A stretch of DNA of 64,000 nucleotides. It comes from Emergomyces orientalis (lineage: Eukaryota; Ascomycota; Eurotiomycetes; Onygenales; Ajellomycetaceae). A model generated the notes under the pieces. The model made no database searches. It saw only the letters and a program-made list of their open reading frames with translations, and was not told where the DNA came from. A program made the position numbers and the translations under genes. Where the stretch lies: NCBI GenBank assembly GCA_002110485.1, contig MOWL01000047.1, positions 1 to 64,000 of the forward strand, written 5' to 3'. Positions within the stretch are counted from its first letter, which is position 1, and each line of letters opens with the position of its first letter. This document shows positions 50,098-61,590 of the stretch, one piece after another.

Positions 50098-50809
50098 TAG
50101 CCAAGGATAGTTGACTCTTCGGGTTTTGTCGAATTGTAATCTGACTTGCTGATCGCATGATATGGTATATACAAACGAGAATGCATGCTGCTAAGATCGC
50201 ATTAATTTTTTGTTTTTCAGAAATAGAAGTCTGTTTGTCTGCCAGATATTAAAAGATAATGAGATCTTTATCCTCCTTAATCTCCGATTTTAATATTGTG
50301 GTATTGCTCTAATCATATACATTCAGCTCCTAGATGACACTACCAACCACCTCTCATTCCCAAAAGGAAAATAAAATAAGTAACCGTAGACAATTAATAC
50401 CTAGAGTGTGTTCCGTACTTGTCTGTGGCATGAACTCCATAGAGTATCCACAGGTTGGCCTGTTACCATGTCATAGCGCTAGAAAAAAGGTGAGGGGTCG
50501 GATTCGCGGGGTTGGGAGTTGGTTACACATATTTTCCCGCTGGTCGTTAAAGGTGCGGATTCGCCTGTTCGAAATAGCTGCGGCCATTGGCAGCAGCAAG
50601 GAGAGCTAGGATTACTCCTTGATTTCACGAATAGACTAGAGTTACTGTTAGTCACAAGGGAATTACATGAAGAACAGCCTATTGTCAGCTTAAAATCTTC
50701 CCAGCAGCAATGAAAACGGAGGAGATAGACAAAGAGAAGAACAATAACAGCATATTTATCACTTCCATAACTTGTTGGCAAACCGACCACCTAGGATAAC
50801 TACAAAACA
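50098..50809. other. spacer between RGP1 and the amidohydrolase gene
   Basis: 712 bp, no gene recognised. Short frames on both strands around 50334-50790 look like chance. Confidence 0.5.
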
Positions 50810-52141
50810 ATGTCTCTCCAGCGAAAGATCAAACCATGGACAAGGCCAGCACAGCAAACCTACATATTTCTCAACGCAAATGTGGTAGACCCTGTCAATG
50901 GCTCTATCCTGAAAAACCAAATGGTCAAGATCTCCGGAGGGCTTGTCGAGTCCGTTACTGCAACCAGCTCTACTTCCTCTGGTAAATCACCACATGCAAT
51001 CACGATAGACGTGCAAGGGAAATATCTCTGCCCCGGGTTAATCGATTGTCATGTCCACCTACTCGCAGTTCCCGGCGGAAAAGAGCTGCGCGATGTGTTG
51101 AACTTGGATGGAACCGTCGCATCTATGCGCCAGCCCTACGTATGCAATGAAATGCTTCGACGGGGTTTCACATCAGTCCGCGACTGCGGCGGAGCCACCC
51201 TCCCTCTTAAAGAAGCTATCAACGACGGGGTCTTCTCAGGCCCTCGTCTCTTCATTTCAGGGCATGCACTCAGCCAAACAGGCGGCCATAGTGACATGCG
51301 AGGCCCCCACGATCACTCCGACTGTTGTGGTGGCACAATCACCGGATTAGGCCGTATCTGCGACGGGGTGACAGAATGCCTCAAAAACGCAAGGGACGAG
51401 CTCCGCTGCGGTGCAGACTTTATCAAGATCATGGGCGGGGGAGGCGTTGCGAGCCCGACGGATAGACTGCAGAACACACAGTTTACGACCCAGGAGATCC
51501 AGGCGATTACCGAGGTGGCCCGCTCTTATCATACTTATGTGACTGCGCACGCCTACACGCCCCAGGCTATTAAACACTGCATCGATAACGGCGTTACGGG
51601 AATCGAGCATGGGAATCTAATCGATGAAGACACGGCGAAATACATGGCAGCACGAAACATCTTCCTCACGCCAACCCTGATCGCATATTCGGAAATGGCC
51701 TCTCCCAACTGGCCTGGTTTCTTACCTGCAGAATCCGCCTCGAAGAATGCTGAAGTGCTCAAAACCGGATTGCAGGCGCTAAAGATCGCGACTGAAGCTG
51801 GCGTTACTTTATGCTACGGCTCAGATCTACTGGGTCCGCTTGGGGTAGCGCAAACGAAAGAATTTGGACTACGCTCGCAGATTCTGTCTGCGACGCAAGT
51901 TTTGCAGAGTGCGACGGTAAATGGCGCACGTCTGTTGCGGCAGGAAGAGTTCTTAGGCCAGATTAAGGCTGGGTTCTCAGCTGATTTGTTGGTGTTGAAT
52001 AAGAATCCGCTGGAAGATATTTTACTATTCGATCAGCCGGAGAAGCATTTGTTGGCAGTGGTTAAGGAAGGGCGTGTAGAAGCCAGCCGGTGGTCGAAGC
52101 TCCCTGAGGATATAACGAGGCCAGGTGCTTTGATTGAGTGA
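50810..52141 (+). CDS. metal-dependent amidohydrolase, ochratoxinase/prolidase type
   Basis: An unspliced gene of 443 residues. The TIM-barrel metal ligands are all in place: the HxH motif in GLIDCHVHLLA (His81, His83), a lysine in DFIKIMGGGGVAS (Lys206, carboxylated in relatives), TAHAYT (His247), GIEHGNLI (His267) and YGSDLLGP (Asp339). The N- and C-terminal beta sandwich is typical of imidazolonepropionase-like amidohydrolases. The closest characterised family I know is fungal ochratoxinase and imidodipeptidase-like enzymes, which cleave amide bonds; the real substrate is unknown. No signal peptide is seen, so a cytosolic peptidase or detoxifying role is likely. Confidence 0.85.
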   Translation: MSLQRKIKPWTRPAQQTYIFLNANVVDPVNGSILKNQMVKISGGLVESVTATSSTSSGKSPHAITIDVQGKYLCPGLIDCHVHLLAVPGGKELRDVLNLDGTVASMRQPYVCNEMLRRGFTSVRDCGGATLPLKEAINDGVFSGPRLFISGHALSQTGGHSDMRGPHDHSDCCGGTITGLGRICDGVTECLKNARDELRCGADFIKIMGGGGVASPTDRLQNTQFTTQEIQAITEVARSYHTYVTAHAYTPQAIKHCIDNGVTGIEHGNLIDEDTAKYMAARNIFLTPTLIAYSEMASPNWPGFLPAESASKNAEVLKTGLQALKIATEAGVTLCYGSDLLGPLGVAQTKEFGLRSQILSATQVLQSATVNGARLLRQEEFLGQIKAGFSADLLVLNKNPLEDILLFDQPEKHLLAVVKEGRVEASRWSKLPEDITRPGALIE

Positions 52142-52310
52142 CTCTCTGCCCAGCTAGAAGCGATGTCCAAAAACCCGGAGTATGTTATGGCTATGGCGTG
52201 AGAGCCCAACCATTCCTAAGACAAGGCATATCATAACCCAAGATTTATGAACAATCAATCCCCTGGCATTGAATCTCGAATTCTGAAGGTGCTGCTCTTC
52301 CTGCTGTGTT

Positions 52311-52351
<41 letters not shown>

Positions 52352-52866
52352 CGACTACAGTACAATTCAGCTTTCAGAGCGTAAGCAGTTCGTACTTGGA
52401 CGTTAGTTAGCGTGTATTCATCTAAGTCAAGTCTAGTGAATATCTAAATCAGTCACAAGTTCTATCTTGTTCGTCACAGTTTCTGGCAGACATGTGTGAA
52501 TTGTGGTTAGTAAATATCAACACAATGGCAATGGCAAGAATCCCTGGCTGAGAGTTGCAAACCACGTGACCTAATCGTCGCCTGGGCAACCAGCGCCGGA
52601 TTGTCTGGTAATGCGGGCAAGTCCGCATCGCTATCATGATAAGGTTGGCGGCACCACATTCAAGCTTACTGTATTCTTGTCTTGTCTCGTTATCTGAATA
52701 TCTTCCACAAACGCTCTCAAAACGTTCAAAACTACGCAGTGTGAAATATCTGAAATTGGACGTACCCATCGAACATCGTGACAGACAAAGGCAGCTGTTT
52801 CGAAAAGCAAGCACGCTTTGTGCGCCTGTGTTGTAGTGAAGAGATAGCCAGACGACCGAGTCATTC
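52142..52866. other. intergenic region with a 36-nt A tract and an E-box before MOB1
   Basis: 725 bp. An uninterrupted A run covers about 52313-52348. A CACGTG is at 52563-52568, about 300 bp before the MOB1 start. No gene is supported; the frame 52925-52449 on the - strand is not protein-like. Confidence 0.55.
52313..52348 (+). repeat. 36-nt homopolymeric A tract
   Basis: A pure A run in the spacer between the amidohydrolase and MOB1, about 170 bp after the amidohydrolase stop. It has no recognisable retroposed sequence upstream. Confidence 0.9.
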
Positions 52867-53874
52867 ATGGCGTCTTTTATAACAACTATGTTAGTATCCA
52901 ATCCAGACAGTGTCCAGGATTTCAAATGGAATGTAGCGGGCCGAAGCGACTGCGATCCCAGCTACCTTTTTTTTTTACCACACAACAAGAGCATGTTGGC
53001 TGATTAGCTTCATTCATTTTCCAAATAGCAATGCGCGATCAAAGGGGCCTTTTAGGCCAAGAGCGGCGCATAAGGGAACTACCAACTACCAACTGAGACA
53101 GTTCGCAGAGGCTACACTTGGGAGCGGGAGCCTGAGGAAAGCAGTGAAGTTGCCAGACGGCGAAGACTTAAATGAGTGGCTTGCAGTGAATGGTATGGCT
53201 TTTTGAAACTAACTAGAAAGGCTGCCGTGAGAAGGGTGTAAATGCGCGCTAACTTTTGCAGTTGTGGATTTCTATAACCAGATCAACCTCCTTTACGGAT
53301 CAATTACGGAGTTTTGCTCGCCGCAGTCATGCCCGGAAATGAAGGCTACAGATGAGTAAATGATGAATACGCGCCCCTCGCATATATGGCCAGGAAGTTG
53401 ACAGGTTGATAGATTCGAGTATTTGTGGCAAGATTCGGAGAACTACAAACGGCCTACGAAAATGCCGGCTCCGCAATACGTTGAGCATTTGATGGCGTGG
53501 GTTCAGAGCAACATCGATAACGAGCAGATGTTTCCCAGCCGAATTGGTTAGTTGGCCTCCTAATATTTACCATTGCTCTTAAAAGATGTAAAAAAGGTTA
53601 CGAAACTAATTCCCCTATTCGGATAAAACTAGGTGTCCCTTTCCCAAAAACCTTCACTAGTCTCTTGCGCCAACTTTTCAAGCGCCTCTACCGTGTATAT
53701 GCTCATATTTATTGTCATCATTACCCGGTGATTGTACATCTGGGCCTCGAGCCACATCTTAACACCAGCTTCAAGCATTACGTGCTCTTCGTGGACGAGC
53801 ACAACTTGGCCAGTGGGAAGGACTTCTGGGGCCCACTAGGCGATCTGGTGGAAAGCATGCTTCGCAGCGACTAG
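52867..53874 (+). CDS. MOB1: MOB kinase activator (mitotic exit/septation)
   Basis: Five exons: 52867-52889, 53029-53192, 53262-53355, 53413-53546 and 53633-53874 (218 residues); introns 139, 69, 57 and 86 bp, all GT-AG. The first exon is only 23 bases (MASFITT plus two bases), supported by the N-terminus then reading INARSKGPFRPRAAHKGTT. The Mob zinc site is complete: FCSPQSCPEM (Cys81, Cys86) and AHIYCHH (His163, His168). Other family blocks are EATLGSGSLRKAVKLP, EWLAVNVVDFYNQINLLYGS and YVEHLMAWVQSNIDNE. Mob1 binds and activates Dbf2/Sid2-type NDR kinases. Confidence 0.96.
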
Positions 53875-54409
53875 GGGGATTCATGAACTACTACTCAAAC
53901 AATATTGCATTGATAGAAGCGATATATTTTTCTTCTTTTTATCAGAGTAAAGGAACGTCGGGATTGTGTTATGAAATGTGTGGGAGTCAGGAATTCTTTC
54001 TCTTCCGGAAGTATTGGAGTTGGCGTTCATGGCCGGGATGTATGACACTGCAACAAGTAATGCTGTTAGAATCTATGACATTATCCGTTATGTTTTATTC
54101 CTGGAGCATGCTATCTTATTATTTGTATCCTGGTATCATTTTGCAACACACCAATGTGTTTTTCTACGTCATCCCGAAGACTAAAAAGTACTGTGATAAC
54201 ATCGTGACAATACCGTATGTAATTAAACAAGCGGTTGCTTTTCGTTATCACGTGATTCCCTAACGATGGCTCTTTGTGGCTATATCCAACTGAACGTCAA
54301 TCCCAACGGAACTGTGGACTACAGCAGCAATTGCAACACCCACTCCCCTTTCTCAACCCCTCCACCTTGTGCATTTCCTTCCCCAGTCTAGTAGAGACTC
54401 TCTGCTATC
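53875..54409. other. spacer between MOB1 and ATP5 with an E-box
   Basis: 535 bp. A TCACGTGA palindrome is at 54248-54255, about 155 bp before the ATP5 start. The 126-codon frame at 53883-54263 is AT-rich and not protein-like, so I treat it as MOB1 3' UTR. Confidence 0.55.
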
Positions 54410-55457
54410 ATGTTGTCCTCCAGAACAGCCCAATCGGCCCTCCGGGCCACCGCCCACCAATTCTCCTCCATTCCCCGGGCTGCCGCTCTTAACGGTGTCA
54501 GAACCTATGCCACGGCCACAACGAGCGCAAAACCTCCTGTCGCCCTCTTCGGCATCGATGGCACTTATGCCAATGCTCTGGTGCGCATTGAAATGGCCCT
54601 CCCCTCTTCCCGACTGCGTCGTGAGAAATAATTGGGACTTTCCCTATCTTTATTATGATATCCAGCACTAACATTTTCGGCCTTTTTTTTCTCCCTCGGA
54701 TGAATGTAGTATACCGCATCGGCCAAGACCTCCAACCTGGAACAAACTTCCAAAGCCCTCGCAATTTTGGCGGAGGTGTTCAAAAGAGATACTAAATTAC
54801 CCGCCATTCTCAGCACGCCCACCCTCTCTGCATCCGATAAATCCCAAATCGTCCAGGAACTGCAACGAGTTGCCGGTGGCGCTGGAAAGGACGACATCTT
54901 TAAGAACTTCCTCTCCACCTTGGCCGAGAACAACAGACTTGGCGTCTTGCAGGGCGTCTGTGAGAAGTTTGCTGTTTTGATGAGCGCCCACCACGGCGAG
55001 ATTGAGTTGATCATCACCAGTGCTCAGGTATGGCGATTTGAGGAAACATATTACTTGATTGATGAACATTCGACTGGGTGCCCTTTGAAATGATGATGAC
55101 CCGGCACGGACGTTTGCTTCAAAGAATGAACATTTATCTGACTTGACTTTGCTTTACCAACAATTAGAAACTGGATGCGAAGACCCTTCAGCGCCTCGAA
55201 GCCGCCATTGCCAAGTCCGAATATAGCCAAGGCAAGAAACTCAAAGTTGTAACGAAGGTACGTGTACCCGCAATTGTGTTCGATTTCTTTGGGGGAATTG
55301 GATTCCTCGTACATTTTTCGATATACTAATTTCTTTCTTATAGGTCAAGCCTGACATCGTTGGCGGTCTGGTCGTCGAAGTTGGCGAGCGAACCATTGAC
55401 CTCAGTGTCTCCTCCAAACTTGCCAAGCTGAACAAAGCCCTCACTGACACCTTGTAA
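54410..55457 (+). CDS. ATP5: ATP synthase subunit 5 (OSCP), mitochondrial
   Basis: Four exons: 54410-54580, 54710-55027, 55168-55257 and 55344-55457 (230 residues), all phase 0, introns 129, 140 and 86 bp. A presequence (MLSSRTAQSALRATAHQF) precedes PPVALFGIDGTYANALYTAS across the first junction. The family end reads VKPDIVGGLVVEVGERTIDL and SVSSKLAKLNKAL, which is diagnostic for OSCP/delta subunits. OSCP sits on top of F1 and links it to the peripheral stalk. Confidence 0.96.
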
Positions 55458-56551
55458 CAATATATTCTCCAAATGTAACATCCTCCCCGAGGGGAACACA
55501 GAAAATTGAATAGATATTTCTTGTTCTAAATTTATGTGCTGCTTTTTTTTTCTATTTTCTTTTTCTCTTCTCTTTCCTTTTCTCCTTACCCCACATATTT
55601 ATATTTTCTTGGCTGCCCAAAGCCTGGAAATTTTAGAAGGCTGAAGGTGGAAGGGGATCGATGGATTGCTTTCAATTGCTGGCTCGTCTATAGATTCGGT
55701 TGGTACTTAATTTTCTTTGTATAACTGATCTCGTCCTATACATATTTAGTCCTCAAAGCCTACGGCTATGTATTTCACCAGACCGCGCCTTGCTTACATA
55801 CTTGTGTACTTGCTCCGCGGGACAATATATATTTGTAAGGTTGAACTGCCGCAATATTGAAAAATAAATCATTACGCCCGGGTCTCCATGTTTTCTAGGA
55901 TTATCTGCCATATTTCTACCAAATCAACAACAACAGCAAATTGTGTCTACAACAAATTTTATTGGGTGTTTCGATGTAGGTTGTACAGGGCGGAACATAC
56001 CTGTGGGTAAAAATACGCCAAGATACCACTAGATGATAACAGGGCCTGGTAATACCAATACACCCAGGCCCTGGCCTAGTAAAATGCAGAACATCCAAGG
56101 GTAGCTCTGGGTTGTTGACGCCCACAACATATCGCCAACATCAACTATATCACTCCCGCTACAGGGCAAACACAAATCCCGCGAAGACTGTTTACCTCCG
56201 AGTTTATACCTTTACGGTTTCTCGAGTCACTCGTTCAAGGCGGCATCTGCGCGTCTCACCCGTCAACCATCGAGGCTCCACAGCCACTCCCTTCCACGCC
56301 TACGTCAGTTTACTTCCTACACAAAGCACACGGGGCCCTATTTCTTATCTGCGTAGGATTCCCAATTGCATGCATATCTACTGCCGTTACCCAAAATCGC
56401 TTTGCCTGCGAGAGATATAACATCTCCTTTGCGGGCAAGCTCCAGAGCCCCAGAGCTTCCAAGCAACCAATGCCGCCGAACTCTGCAATGAAAACAAGGC
56501 CCGAATTGTTTGGAGACGTCCAACAACGAGCTCCAACGCTTGCTCTCAGCC
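55458..56551. other. spacer between ATP5 and the WD40 gene
   Basis: 1.1 kb with the ATP5 3' UTR (T-rich run at 55540-55600) and the promoter and leader of the WD40 gene. A short upstream ATG frame begins at 56470 and ends before 56580, overlapping the proposed start out of frame; it could act as an upstream ORF. Confidence 0.45.
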
Positions 56552-59500
56552 ATGGAACAGCCCATGGCAAATAATATCAATATAAATAACAGTAACAGTC
56601 ACATACTAGGTTCAAAAATCAAACCGCCGAACGCTCTTGGAGCGTCTCTAAAGATCACTCCAGCGAACTCTCCAATCCTAAAACCAGCGGCAAGACTTCC
56701 TCACAAACCCTCGCATCACTCGACATTATCTCTGCAGACTGTAATCGGAACAACCACCTCAAACCCGAATGGCTTCTCCTTCCACGAACCTACAAAATCC
56801 TTTGCGCTGTGTGCAGGCTCAGCGACGATACTAGCGGAAGTAGATGAGGATCTGAACATCTCGCAGCGATTCTTCCGCGCACGACCTACCGCGGCTCCCG
56901 TTAATCCTGTACAGTCATTCTATAATATCTCTACACCTCCCACTACGCCAGATACGCGAACGAGGTCGCTTCAACCAGCGGGTAGATCGTCGACAATAAA
57001 TGGAGCGCCCTATGCTGGCTCTCCAAACGCAGAATGGGGTGAAACTACTAGCTCGCGAACATGGACCTCTCGAGAAAGGATAAAAGCGATTACATGCGTT
57101 TCGATAAGCCCCAATGGCAGGTTTTTAGCCGTAGGAGAGGCACGTTGCACTTCCCCGCCATTTCACAATGGAGAAAGGCCATCAACCCCCTCAACTAACA
57201 CAGCGTAGACCGGCTATAGCCCCCGGGTTTTGATATTCTCGACCGCCAAGGACTCTCCGCTAGATATTCCTCTTTCGATCATGACAGATCACTCGTTTGG
57301 CATTCGTAGCCTTGCATTCAGTCCCACCTCGCAGTATTTAGCTACGCTCGGGGATATCAATGATGGATTTTTGTTCATCTGGTCTGTGAACTTGAAAAAT
57401 GGCGCAGCGAAGCTCCACTCGACAAATAAATGTACATCATTTGTTAGAGATATATGTTGGATGGGAAATTGTTTAGTAACGTACGTGGAGAGATGAAGTA
57501 TATTCGTCATCGAACGCTGTTCAACTAACATTTGGCCCCATGTAGTGTTGGAATAAGGCACGTAAAGGTCTGGCGATTGGCTGAGCCTACGCCTAACTCG
57601 CCATCTAAACAACAACGATTCACTCTCGATTCTCCGGTACCTTCTTCGCCGAGTTCCTCACCAAAAGCGCTTGCCGGAAGGAATTGCCTTCTAGGTAGCC
57701 TGGGTGACTGTACATTCACCTGCGTTTCAAGAATTTCAGACAATGAAGCAATTGTTTGCTCTGACACCGGTGTGGTATGTATTCTCGATGACACTAGCGC
57801 ACAACAAAAGTTACACTTTGTCAAAAGCATAGCATTTGGTATTAGCTCAATTGTTGTAGACCACGAGTCCGGAACAGTTTGGCTAGGTGGTCGTGGCCGA
57901 ATAATACACAGATCTTCAATTGTAGAATTGAAGTCATTGGTCTCCCAATCACCAACGTACCCGGACCATGAAGAACGACTCTCGTCCAGTCCGAAGACGA
58001 AAAGGCCAGCAATCATTTCTATGGGTATATTCGCGACTCATATGGTCACAGTGGATTCCACTCGTGCGATACGCGTTTGCCCGCTCGACAGGGTTTGCCA
58101 GGATTATGTCGATACGCTAGCAGAAATATCCATGCCGGCGCATCGAGATGCAGTACTTGGCATTGGGGTTGTCAAGTCTCCCAACCCACATGATGCAGAC
58201 TTTTTCACCTGGTCGTCTGGCGGAACCGTCAATTTCTGGAGCCTACAGGGCAGATGCCGTGCCACGAGGAAAGTCGACTTGGAGCAGTTGCCCGGTAACG
58301 ATGATGATAAAAATGAGTTGAAAATTTTACGAACCACAACGGATATGAAAAAATTTATTTCTGGTGATAAATATGGTGTAATAAGGTAGGTTGTCAAATC
58401 AATTTCATAAGCAAAATTCTAGTATAATGCTCCTTTGCTCATATCAAATACCAGGTTAATCACGGGAGACCCATGGAAATGCACCAATGAAGTCAGAGCC
58501 CATGGTGGTGAGGTTACAGACATTGCTGTTCAGTCAAATAATGCTGGAATAACCATGGTCGCAACTTGCGGTCGTGATAGGATGGTTCAACTTTTTAAAG
58601 TCGCCGATGACTCTCTCGAATTAATACAAACAATGGATGAACATGTCGGCGCTGTTGGACGCCTCCTACTACTCAACGACGGTGAAAAATTACTCTCCTG
58701 TTCTTCCGATCGGACGGTTATAGTTCGAGATCGCATGACTCGAGAAACAGATGGGGATACCACGGTTGCTTTTAACCTCTCGAGAGTTCTCACCCTGAAG
58801 GCTTCGCCAGTGTCAATGACCCTTTATCCTGATGGGGAGGATACGCTTATTTTGTCCACTATCGACAGGCACATACATAGATTCGATATCCCTTCTGGCC
58901 GACAGATTCATTCATTTCGAGCTTCAGATCCGGAAACGAATGACACAGTCGTGGTCAGCTCGTTAATGGCAAACTGCGAGGTGCCCGAACAGAGCCCACC
59001 ACTCCTTGTTGGGGTGTCGACGACAGACAAGTCAATTCGAGTTTATGACTTTGAGAAAGATATACTCCTGACACGAGAGTTTGGTCATACTGAAGGTGTC
59101 AGTGATATCGCCCTACTCGAAACAAAGTCAACTGATGCCAAACAAAAAGGAAACAAAACTCTAATAAGTACAGGTCTTGACGGTATAATCATGATTTGGG
59201 ACCTTTCCATCCAGCAACAGCAGGCTGTGCAAGAAATCCAACCAGTAGCACCTGTTCGCGCAGAGGACGCTACTCCAGCAAAGGAACTGACTGCCGTCAA
59301 GCCGCCATTACGTCGCATTCTCTCAAAGACCGAACTCGCTGGATATCATCGTATTGACGGCTATTCGTCAAGCCCTACGCCAGTCAGAGAACAATCACCG
59401 CCACGTATTCGAAAGAAAACATCCCGATATACGCTTAGCCCTTCAATATCCAAGAATGGGTACAACACACCTACCATATCCACACCTCCACTTCCCCCAC

Positions 59501-60057
59501 CTCGTCGATCAAGCGTCATGATGCCTGATATCAGGAGCAGACGCTCCCCTTCACCTCCCAGCCCCAAACCCCATTCCTCCAGAACCCTCTCAGCGAAAAT
59601 CAGTAGTAGCAGTCTACGCCGTCCTTCTCTCGATCTCCGCTCTCGCACAAAATCCAACGGCAATACCGTCAACAACCCCACTACACCTTCCCCAGCACCT
59701 TCCAGCGAATTTGGCAGCCTCAACATGTCCACGGAGCAGGTCTGCAGGACACTACGAGCATACAGAAAGAAGCTGAATGGTTCCACAGACCACCTACATG
59801 CCGCTACAGAGCTGGAAAGGGAGCTTGATCTCACCGTACGTGCACTTTGTGAGCGGTCGAAGCGCACCCAGGTTAACGGGAATTCCCATCCCCACCTGGA
59901 TAGTCATGCCAAAACCGGCAGATCCATCGGAACTCCGATGCCTGTCAAATCGATAAAACTAGCGCGGCGGATGCCATCGACTCCAAATTTAGGTCGTAAT
60001 ATGAATGGTGGAAGCCTATATAGGACGCATTCTTTGGATCCGGATGGCGAGGGATAG
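56552..60057 (+). CDS. WD40-repeat protein of the MAPKBP1/WDR62 type
   Basis: Exons 56552-57139, 57209-57480, 57546-58385 and 58455-60057 (1,100 residues). The first intron (57140-57208) appears to use a GC donor (GAG followed by GCACGT) with an AG acceptor and a CTAAC branch site; a GT donor gives stops. WD blades are seen throughout: ITCVSISPNGRFLAVGE, GIRSLAFSPTSQYLATLG, FLFIWSV, HVKVWRL, VTDIAVQSNN, LLSCSSDRTVIVRD, LISTGLDGIIMIWDL, consistent with two propellers. The last 300 residues are Ser/Pro/Arg-rich with a short helix (TLRAYRKKLNGSTDHLH). Vertebrate relatives are JNK scaffold/centrosomal proteins; the fungal role is not known to me. The ATG at 56552 is the first good one after a stop. 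Confidence 0.82.
57140..57208 (+). other. probable GC-AG intron
   Basis: This 69-base intron starts GCACGT and ends GCGTAG, with CTAAC 14 bases before the acceptor. Removing it joins AVGE to TGYSPRVLIFS in frame. The nearest GT (57144) leads into a stop with either nearby acceptor. Confidence 0.65.
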
Positions 60058-61590
60058 GCCTGTCGGCGGCGGATTCTCTTTGTTTGGCTCCTTAATTCTT
60101 ATTTTTCTTTCTTCTTCTTCTTCTTCTTCTTCTTCTTCTTCTTCTTCTTCTTCTTCTTCTTCTTCTTCTTTTCCTCCTCTCGTATGTTTTTAATCGCTCT
60201 CCTCCCTTCGTTGTGAAATAGCATTCTTTTTGCCTACTTTTTTTGTGCCTTTTTCTCTCTCTTTTTCTTGTGGATATATCCCCTGGCCCGCAGTTGTCTA
60301 TGGTGGAAACTCCTTTACGTTTAACCCCCCTTTCTCCATATTATTCAGTCTATCTAATCTAAGCATCTACTTTTCTTCACCCTACGCCCCCTTTCGTTCC
60401 TATTTACATTTTAACTACCTCCTAGTCTGCCCGACATTAATTCTTCTTTTTTCTTTTCAATTTTTTCCTTTCTTTCTCCCTGCTCCTTCGTTTCTCCCTC
60501 GTTATTCTCCTATATGTCTCAATCTTCTAGCCTTCTTTGTTCTTTTAGAGGTTTAATTCTCGGCTGGCATACATGTGGGTTTACCTCCTGTCTTTCTTTT
60601 ATACATGTATTTATTTAAAAGCGGTTCTTTCGAGGAGTGAGATAATTGCAAAGCTGCGGTGGGACCAATAGAGCTGCTAATTGGATGGATTGGATGGAAA
60701 TTAGCTGCATCTCATTTTCTTTTTGTTTCCTTTGTTTTTTTTTAAAACTTGGCTATATATATACCGTGCTAAGCTGGGGTCATTTTGAAGCATTGGCTTG
60801 TCTATGAAAGCAGCAACTTATTCTCTTGAGAACCTTTTTTTATTTCCCAGCCGTGTGTAGGAAAAGTAAGAAAGGTTTTAATATTTTTAATAATGCCTCC
60901 ACAGACTGAAATTTGTTTCCTTCTTTCCTCGTTCACCATTTGGTTCTCTCTCCATGTTGTCTCAACGCCACGTATTCCATCTTCCATCTAGCCTCCTACC
61001 CCAGTTTAACCCGACCTTTTTGGTCATTACAGTTTCCCTTTCATTGCTCATATATGCCCCGTCCTCCACAGCTCGTGGTCCACATTCTCATTCTCACATT
61101 CTCATTCCCCGTTTGACCTTTTCTCTCTTAGGGTTATAACATTAGACTCTCTGAAAGGCTCGGTTAGGCATTTACGGTGTTACCGTTACATACATCTAGA
61201 CCCTTATATACCTGATGCCAAATCGAGAAAATCTGTTCATTGGTATTACATTCGCAAAGCGAATTTTGAACACTTGCTTTCCTTCGTCTCTCTGACCTGA
61301 AAGGACAATGATTTGGTCGGCTCAGTAGCCATCCAGTAACCTCCCGTCTGACTCAGGTGTAACCGTAGTGATGATATGGAAATATTCAATATAAACATTC
61401 GTATGATATTGCGTCGTAATCCTAACTATACATCAGGGAATATAAAATGCAATAAAATGCAATACAATGTAATAATATTTATAAGAGGAAGAGTAATTCA
61501 CGAGAAACAAACTCCCTTCCCCCTGCAGCCCCTTGCTAACCCCTTCACACTACCTTTCATCACTTGGTATAAAATAAGGTACAAGGCCCA
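60058..61590. other. convergent 3' spacer between WD40 and SPO22 genes
   Basis: 1.5 kb, pyrimidine-rich on the + strand over most of its length. It contains a (TTC)n microsatellite and many T runs. No gene or RNA recognised; the serine-run and other short frames are composition artefacts. Confidence 0.55.
60110..60170 (+). repeat. (TTC)n microsatellite, about 20 copies
   Basis: An uninterrupted CTT/TTC run about 60 bases long, 50 bases after the WD40 stop codon, so probably in its 3' UTR. Confidence 0.9.

Noticed and set aside
49852..50158. - strand frames opposite RGP1 exon 3
   Set aside because: Shadows of the RGP1 coding strand.
53883..54263. 126-codon + strand frame after MOB1
   Set aside because: AT-rich, rich in Tyr/Phe/Cys without domain pattern, and placed where the MOB1 3' UTR should be.
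60005..60193. Frame with a long serine run
   Set aside because: Translation of the (TTC)n microsatellite, out of frame with the WD40 gene.
21818..61590. A functional mitochondrial gene cluster (ARG8, SDHAF4, HMGL, RRG9, ATP5)
   Set aside because: The genes belong to unrelated pathways, lie on both strands with unrelated genes between, and look like normal gene mixing.
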